Source: JBDGPU01 sp042219525
Lineage (GTDB): Archaea > Halobacteriota > Halobacteria > Halobacteriales > Haloferacaceae
DNA: 8,689 nucleotides
Direction of reading: 5' to 3'
NCBI GenBank assembly: GCA_042219525.1
Contig: JBDGPU010000020.1
Coordinates: 1-8,689 of the forward strand
In this document: positions 4,713 through 8,689 of the stretch, in pieces
Numbering within the stretch: the stretch's first letter is position 1
How the letters are laid out: each line of letters opens with the position of its first letter
The notes under the pieces: generated by a model
Seen by the model: only the letters and a program-made list of their open reading frames with translations
Told to the model about the DNA's origin: nothing
Database searches by the model: none
Made by a program: the position numbers and the translations under genes

Positions 4713-6938
4713 ATGAACGAAGTTCAACTCGAAGTGGCGAAGGCGTACCCCAACGACTCGGGGCGCGGTATCGCCCGACTCGACCCCGACACGCTGTTGC
4801 ACCTCAAGTTGTCGCCGGGTGACATCATCGAGATCGAAGGCGCGGAGACGACTGCCGCGAAGGTCTGGCGCGCCGACCGGCAGGACTGGAACACGGACAC
4901 CGTCCGCATCGACGGCTTCACGCGCCAGAACGCCGACGTGGGCATCGGCGAGCGGGTCACTATCCGCAAGGCGGAAGCGGAGAAGGCCGACAAGCTCGTC
5001 TTAGCGCCCCCGGAGGAGGCGTCCGTCCAGTTCGGTTCGGACGCCGCCGGGATGGTCAAGCGACAGATCCTCAAGCGGCCGGTCGTCGAGCGCGACATCG
5101 TCCCGGTGATGTCCTCGACGAACCACCCGTTCATGCGATCGCCAGGGCAGGCGATCCCGCTCATCGCCGTCGAAACGGAGCCGGACGGCGTCTGCATGAT
5201 CACAGAGGACACCGACGTCGAGCTCCGCGAGGAGCCCATCTCCGGCTTCGAGAAGACCGGCGGCGGGATCACCTACGAGGACATCGGCGGCCTCTCCAAC
5301 GAGATCCAGCGCGTCCGCGAGATGGTCGAGCTGCCGATGAAGCACCCGCAGATCTTCAAGAAGCTCGGCATCGAGCCGCCGAAGGGGGTGCTCCTCCACG
5401 GCCCGCCAGGGACCGGGAAGACGCTGCTCGCGAAGGCCGTCGCCAACGAGACCTCGGCGTCGTTCTTCTCCATCGCCGGCCCCGAGATCATCTCGAAGTA
5501 CTACGGTGAGTCCGAGCAACAGCTCCGGGAGATCTTCGAGGACGCGACGGAGGAGTCGCCCTCGATCATCTTCATCGACGAGCTGGACTCGATCGCGCCC
5601 AAACGCGAGGACGTGACGGGCGAGGTCGAGCGCCGCGTCGTCGCCCAGCTCCTGACGATGATGGACGGCCTGGAGACGCGCGGGCAGGTCGTCGTCATCG
5701 CGGCGACGAACCGCGTCGACTCCGTCGACCCCGCGCTCCGGCGCCCCGGGCGCTTCGACCGCGAGATCGAGATCGGCGTCCCGGACGAGACGGGTCGCAA
5801 GGAGATCCTCCAGATCCACACCCGCGGCATGCCGCTCTCGGACGACGTCGACCTCGGTGGCCTCGCGGACGACACCCACGGCTTCGTCGGCGCCGACATC
5901 GAGAGCCTGACGAAGGAAGCCGCGATGAAGGCCCTGCGGCGCTACCTCCCCGAGATCGAACTCGACGAGGAGGACATCCCGCCGAGCCTCATCGACAGGA
6001 TGATCGTCAAGCGGAACGACTTCAACGGCGCGCTCAACGAGGTGGAACCGAGCGCGCTACGTGAGGTGCTCGTCGAGCTCCCGAAGATCAACTGGGGCGA
6101 CGTCGGCGGCCTCGACGAGGCCAAACAGGAGGTGAAGGAGTCGATCGAGTGGCCCCTCACCGACCCCGAGAAGTTCGAGCGCATGGGCGTCGAGGCGCCG
6201 AAGGGCGTGCTGCTGTACGGTCCGCCCGGCACCGGAAAGACGCTCATGGCGAAGGCCGTCGCCAACGAGACCAACGCCAACTTCATTTCGGTCAGGGGGC
6301 CACAGCTCCTCTCGAAGTGGGTCGGCGAGTCGGAGAAGGCCATCCGGCAGACCTTCCGCAAGGCGCGGCAGGTGTCGCCGACGGTCATCTTCTTCGACGA
6401 GCTCGACTCGCTCGCCCCGGCCCGCGGCCAGGACCAGGGCAACAACGTCTCCGAGCGCGTCGTCAACCAGCTCCTCACGGAGCTGGACGGGCTCGAGGAG
6501 ATGGGCGAGGTGATGGTCATCGGTGCGACGAACCGCCCGGACATGATCGACCCCGCGCTGCTCCGCTCGGGCCGGTTCGACCGGCTCACCATGATCGGCC
6601 AGCCGGACGTCGAGGGTCGCGAGCAGATCCTCGAGATCCACACCGAGGACACGCCGCTCTCGCCGGACGTGAGCCTCCGCGAGATCGCGGAGATCACCGA
6701 CGGGTACGTCGGCTCCGACCTCGAGAGCATCACGCGCGAGGCCGCCATCGAGGCGCTGCGTGACGACGACGACGCGCAGGAGGTCGAGATGAAGCACTTC
6801 CGCCGCGCGATGGAGTCCGTGCGCCCGACGATCACCGACGACATCCTCGACTACTACGAGGACGTCGAGCAGCAGTTCAAGGGCGGCGGCAAGAAGCAGC
6901 TGGGCGAGGGTCGCGGCGGCCGCGTCGGCTTCCAGTAA
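4713..6938 (+). CDS. cdcH: CdcH / Cdc48 (VCP/p97-like) AAA+ ATPase
   Basis: This is the archaeal Cdc48: a cytoplasmic hexamer of two stacked ATPase rings that unfolds proteins, probably feeding the proteasome. At 741 residues it has full family length. The N-domain (about 1-185) has the double-psi barrel motif PNDSGRGIARLD (13-24). D1 has Walker A GPPGTGKT (230-237), Walker B IIFIDE (285-290), sensor Asn333 and arginine fingers R344 and R347. D2 has Walker A at 503-510, Walker B VIFFDE (558-563), sensor Asn607 and fingers R618 and R621. All catalytic residues are present, so both rings should be active. The glycine- and lysine-rich tail (723-741) ends VGFQ and lacks the hydrophobic-Tyr-X ending that many proteasome activators use to dock. 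The ATG at 4713 matches the family start. It is transcribed alone, diverging from larC, and converges on the dioxygenase gene. Confidence 0.98.
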   Translation: MNEVQLEVAKAYPNDSGRGIARLDPDTLLHLKLSPGDIIEIEGAETTAAKVWRADRQDWNTDTVRIDGFTRQNADVGIGERVTIRKAEAEKADKLVLAPPEEASVQFGSDAAGMVKRQILKRPVVERDIVPVMSSTNHPFMRSPGQAIPLIAVETEPDGVCMITEDTDVELREEPISGFEKTGGGITYEDIGGLSNEIQRVREMVELPMKHPQIFKKLGIEPPKGVLLHGPPGTGKTLLAKAVANETSASFFSIAGPEIISKYYGESEQQLREIFEDATEESPSIIFIDELDSIAPKREDVTGEVERRVVAQLLTMMDGLETRGQVVVIAATNRVDSVDPALRRPGRFDREIEIGVPDETGRKEILQIHTRGMPLSDDVDLGGLADDTHGFVGADIESLTKEAAMKALRRYLPEIELDEEDIPPSLIDRMIVKRNDFNGALNEVEPSALREVLVELPKINWGDVGGLDEAKQEVKESIEWPLTDPEKFERMGVEAPKGVLLYGPPGTGKTLMAKAVANETNANFISVRGPQLLSKWVGESEKAIRQTFRKARQVSPTVIFFDELDSLAPARGQDQGNNVSERVVNQLLTELDGLEEMGEVMVIGATNRPDMIDPALLRSGRFDRLTMIGQPDVEGREQILEIHTEDTPLSPDVSLREIAEITDGYVGSDLESITREAAIEALRDDDDAQEVEMKHFRRAMESVRPTITDDILDYYEDVEQQFKGGGKKQLGEGRGGRVGFQ

Positions 6939-6947
6939 GCCGGCACC

Positions 6948-6953
6948 GATTTT
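6948..6953 (+). terminator. Weak T-run after cdcH
   Basis: gatttt lies 10-15 bases past the cdcH stop, a short T-run of the kind that ends archaeal transcripts. It is weak, without a stem-loop before it, and further termination might occur in the repeat array that follows. Confidence 0.25.
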
Positions 6954-6970
6954 CGTCCTCGCGGGATCTT

Positions 6971-7057
6971 CTATTGGGGTGCGGCTATTCGGTATGCAGC
7001 TATTGCGTGCAACTATTCGGCGTGCAACTATTCGGCGTACAGCTACTCGGCGTGCAG
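6971..7057. repeat. 15-base tandem repeat carrying the dioxygenase C-terminal codons and stop
   Basis: Six units follow one another: 6971-6984, 6985-6999, 7000-7012, 7013-7027, 7028-7042 and 7043-7057. The plus-strand consensus is ctattcggcgtgcag. On the minus strand the last unit is the true end of the dioxygenase gene, reading Leu-His-Ala-Glu-stop. The next units read LYAE-stop, LHAE-stop, a 13-base copy, LHTE-stop and a diverged copy. Divergence grows away from the gene, so the array seems to have grown out of its 3' end. It fills most of the 104-base gap to cdcH. Confidence 0.9.
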
Positions 7058-7966
7058 CTCCGGCAGGTTCGCCTCGATCTCCTCGCGCTGGTCCTCGAGC
7101 CACTCGGGGAGCACCAGTCGCTCGCCGAGCGCCGAGAGCTCCTCGTCGACGGTGTAGCCCGGCGATTCGGTGGCGAACTCGAAGAGGACGCCGGCGTGCT
7201 CGCGGGCGTACACCGATTTGAACCACTTGCGGTCGATTATCTCCGTCGGCCGGAGCCCGGCCTCGATCAGCACATCGCGCCAGTCTTCCTGCTCGTCCTC
7301 GTCGACCCGGAACGCGACGTGGTGGACCGTGCCCGCGCCGGGGCGCCCGCGCTGCGCGTGTGGGTCCTCGAGCAGGTCGACGGCGTACCCGAGGTCGCCG
7401 TCGGACTCGAACCGCTGGCGGTCGTGATCCGACTGCGTCGCCTCGAAGCCCATCGTCTTCAGCAGGCCGGCCGTCTCCTCGGCGCTCGCGAGCGACAGCG
7501 TGACGCTTTGGAACCCGCGGATCGCGTGCTCGGCCGGCACTGGGCCCTTCGGCGGGTGGCCCTCGGGGTCATCGTCCACCGCGACGAGCTCCAGCGGGAG
7601 CCCGTCGGGGTCCTCAAATGCGATCACCGTGTCGCCGAAGCGCTCCTCCCGCTCGGCGGCCTCGACGCCGGCCTCGTCGAGTCGGTCGACCCAGTAGTCG
7701 AGAGCCGACTCGGGGACGAGGAAGGCGACGGTGCTCACCTGTCCCGTGCCGACCTGGCCCGAGTTGGCGTCGACGTACGGGAAGAAGGTCATGCTCGTTC
7801 CGGGCGACCCGCGTTCGTCGCCGTAGAACAGGTGATACACGCCGACGTCGTCCTGGTTGACGCTCTGTTTGACGAGTCGGAGCCCGAGCGTCTCCGTGTA
7901 GAACTCGCGGTTTCGTGACGGATCGCTGCCGATGGCGGTAACGTGATGGATGCCTGGCGTCTTCAT
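7043..7966 (-). CDS. VOC-family ring-cleaving dioxygenase (MhqO-like)
   Basis: The protein belongs to the vicinal-oxygen-chelate superfamily and resembles the MhqO/MhqA ring-cleaving dioxygenases, which open hydroquinone or catechol rings with a bound divalent metal. It has two glyoxalase-type modules. The first begins GIHHVTAI (5-12) and continues LGLRLVKQSVNQDD (27-40), YHLFYGDERGSPGT (44-57) and FFPY (61-64). The second begins near RGFQSVTL (150-157) and includes TVHHVAFRVDED (213-224) and LFEF (261-264). By family analogy the metal ligands are a His of the pair 7-8, a His of the pair 215-216, and Glu263. The length of 307 residues is normal. It is probably a cytoplasmic enzyme for quinone detoxification or aromatic breakdown; no pathway genes are nearby. 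The ATG at 7966 matches the family start. The last codons and stop are one unit of a 15-base tandem repeat. Fold is firm; the exact substrate is not shown. Confidence 0.92.
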   Translation of the reverse strand: MKTPGIHHVTAIGSDPSRNREFYTETLGLRLVKQSVNQDDVGVYHLFYGDERGSPGTSMTFFPYVDANSGQVGTGQVSTVAFLVPESALDYWVDRLDEAGVEAAEREERFGDTVIAFEDPDGLPLELVAVDDDPEGHPPKGPVPAEHAIRGFQSVTLSLASAEETAGLLKTMGFEATQSDHDRQRFESDGDLGYAVDLLEDPHAQRGRPGAGTVHHVAFRVDEDEQEDWRDVLIEAGLRPTEIIDRKWFKSVYAREHAGVLFEFATESPGYTVDEELSALGERLVLPEWLEDQREEIEANLPELHAE

Positions 7967-7994
7967 TCGTTTACGTACGATCTGTTCACGAACG

Positions 7995-8004
7995 AGAATA
8001 ACTG
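7995..8004 (-). promoter_or_regulatory. TATA-like box of the dioxygenase gene
   Basis: On the minus strand it reads agttattctc, centred about 33 bases before the ATG at 7966. Transcription would start within several bases of the start codon. The stretch between (7967-7993) contains tacgta and related short inverted sequences that might bind a regulator, but no clear long palindrome. Confidence 0.35.
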
Positions 8005-8142
8005 TGGGGGCTCCGCGTATTCGGTTCGAAAACTGTTGCTCCTGGACAGTATTTCAGCTGGTGCTTCTACCGGCTATTTGCCCGCTGCAACGTGTGGCCT
8101 GTCCAGACGAGGTGATACGGGCTTGCTCTCGACAGCATCGCA

Positions 8143-8160
8143 AACGCCCAGAAAGCCCTC
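8143..8160 (+). repeat. Direct repeat, copy 1 of 2
   Basis: aacgcccagaaagccctc occurs here and again, identical, 81 bases later. Looser similarity extends on both sides (agca before it, ccgctc after), about 39 bases in all. Confidence 0.85.
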
Positions 8161-8223
8161 ACCCGCTCTTGGTTCTAGGTTGGATGAACAGGTGCAGACG
8201 CTGCTGCGCTTGTCAGCACCACG

Positions 8224-8241
8224 AACGCCCAGAAAGCCCTC
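8224..8241 (+). repeat. Direct repeat, copy 2 of 2
   Basis: An exact copy of the 18 bases at 8143-8160. This copy runs straight into the nested hairpin at 8253-8317, while copy 1 has no such hairpin after it. It therefore looks like the more complete unit. Confidence 0.85.
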
Positions 8242-8252
8242 GGCCGCTCGCG

Positions 8253-8317
8253 GTCGCTCCGCGACATATCCGCGGCTCTCAGCACCGCCCGCCGCGGATA
8301 GGGGTCGACGGAGCGAC
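8253..8317. other. Nested hairpin (two-part stem)
   Basis: The outer arms gtcgctccg (8253-8261) and cggagcgac (8309-8317) are exact reverse complements. Inside them tatccgcggc (8267-8276) and gccgcggata (8291-8300) also pair exactly around a 14-base loop. Five and eight unpaired bases separate the two stems. Nineteen base pairs in 65 bases is a strong structure for RNA or cruciform DNA. Confidence 0.7.
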
Positions 8318-8342
8318 TCCCCTGCGGCGCGACCGGCCGTCG

Positions 8343-8660
8343 CCCTTTCAGTCCGCCAGGACAGCACCGCCCAGCCACCGCGACAGCGACGGCAACGCAA
8401 CGGCACAGCTACCGCATGCCCCAGCCTCCCCAGCCTCGGCCGGCGCCGGAACCGCCTCGGAAGACGGTCCGGGCTGCTCGCTTCGCTGCGCTGCCGGGCT
8501 GCGACTACCGGCCCTCCGTTTGCTTCGCTCACGGAGACACCGCCTCGGCGCCGGCCTCCCTCGCACGCGTTGCTCGCGCGCGCCACCGCCCCGCGCTGCC
8601 ACCACCCAGCGGCCGCCGCGAGCGACGCCCGGCTACCACTCCTGGGTGGGACTGAAAGGG
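8343..8660. repeat. 12-base inverted pair enclosing 294 bases
   Basis: ccctttcagtcc (8343-8354) and ggactgaaaggg (8649-8660) are perfect reverse complements. The enclosed stretch is GC-rich and has no gene. The pair could be the ends of a small non-autonomous element, or two oppositely placed copies of a haloarchaeal dispersed motif. I see no obvious target-site duplication beside them. Confidence 0.55.
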
Positions 8661-8689
8661 GCAGCCGCTGAGCGGGACGCCCTGCGACG

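Larger units (their letters stand above)
8020..8689. other. Long non-coding GC-rich region with repeats
   Basis: I see no supportable gene here. Long frames are open on both strands at once, but their translations are Arg/Ala/Pro/Ser-rich and unlike the acidic proteins nearby. No promoter-start pair fits them, and they come from repeated GC-rich DNA. The region holds an 18-base direct repeat, a nested hairpin, a 12-base inverted pair and several short hairpins such as ctccgt (8514-8519) with acggag (8531-8536) and ccacccag (8602-8609) with ctgggtgg (8642-8649). From memory, sequences of this kind (aaagccctc, ggactgaaaggg, cgcttcgctc) recur between genes in many haloarchaea. It may be a dispersed repeat, a decayed element or a structured RNA locus. 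Confidence 0.55.

Noticed and set aside
5001..7226. Long open frames antisense to cdcH
   Set aside because: They are complements of strongly conserved AAA ATPase codons, with high GC removing stop codons. No family features are seen.
8028..8040. ggttcgaa resembling a tRNA T-loop
   Set aside because: No T stem, acceptor stem or anticodon arm can be formed around it on either strand.
8131..8241. CRISPR array
   Set aside because: Only two copies of an 18-base repeat, no third copy at regular spacing and no cas genes.
8074..8586. Long open frames on both strands of the right-end region (up to 242 residues)
   Set aside because: They overlap on opposite strands, are Arg/Ala/Pro/Ser-rich, contain the non-coding repeats and lack promoter-start pairs. 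They are by-products of high GC.

Overview
The window looks like haloarchaeal chromosome (class Halobacteria). The genes in the right two thirds are GC-rich and encode acidic proteins. Start codons sit about 25-30 bases behind TATA-like boxes with no Shine-Dalgarno, which fits leaderless transcripts. One protein has a twin-arginine lipoprotein signal, and a Cdc48/CdcH AAA ATPase sits beside a LarC nickel-cofactor enzyme.

The layout has three parts. (A) Bases 1 to about 2840 are clearly AT-richer and look like an accessory insert. They hold two leftward genes: an AlbA_2/Schlafen-type putative nucleic-acid-binding protein (126-1046) and a Tat-exported lipoprotein of unknown function (1194-2609). 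The composition changes abruptly at the stop codon of larC, next to a possible 22-residue mini-ORF. (B) Bases 2840 to 7966 are GC-rich core-type genes. larC (leftward) and cdcH (rightward) diverge from a 304-base intergenic region containing one hairpin near each promoter and a 12-base tandem repeat. A VOC-family ring-cleaving dioxygenase gene (leftward) converges on cdcH. The 104 bases between those two stop codons are mostly a 15-base tandem repeat made of the last codons and stop codon of the dioxygenase gene. (C) Bases from about 8000 to 8689 hold no gene I can support. They carry GC-rich non-coding sequence with an 18-base direct repeat, a nested hairpin and a 12-base inverted pair. This looks like a haloarchaeal dispersed repeat or a decayed element, and the open frames across it look like by-products of composition.

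The genes do not form one pathway. LarC inserts nickel into the nickel-pincer cofactor. CdcH unfolds proteins. The dioxygenase probably opens hydroquinone-like rings. The two AT-rich genes could be a transferred pair with a defence or envelope role, but the sequence does not show that directly.
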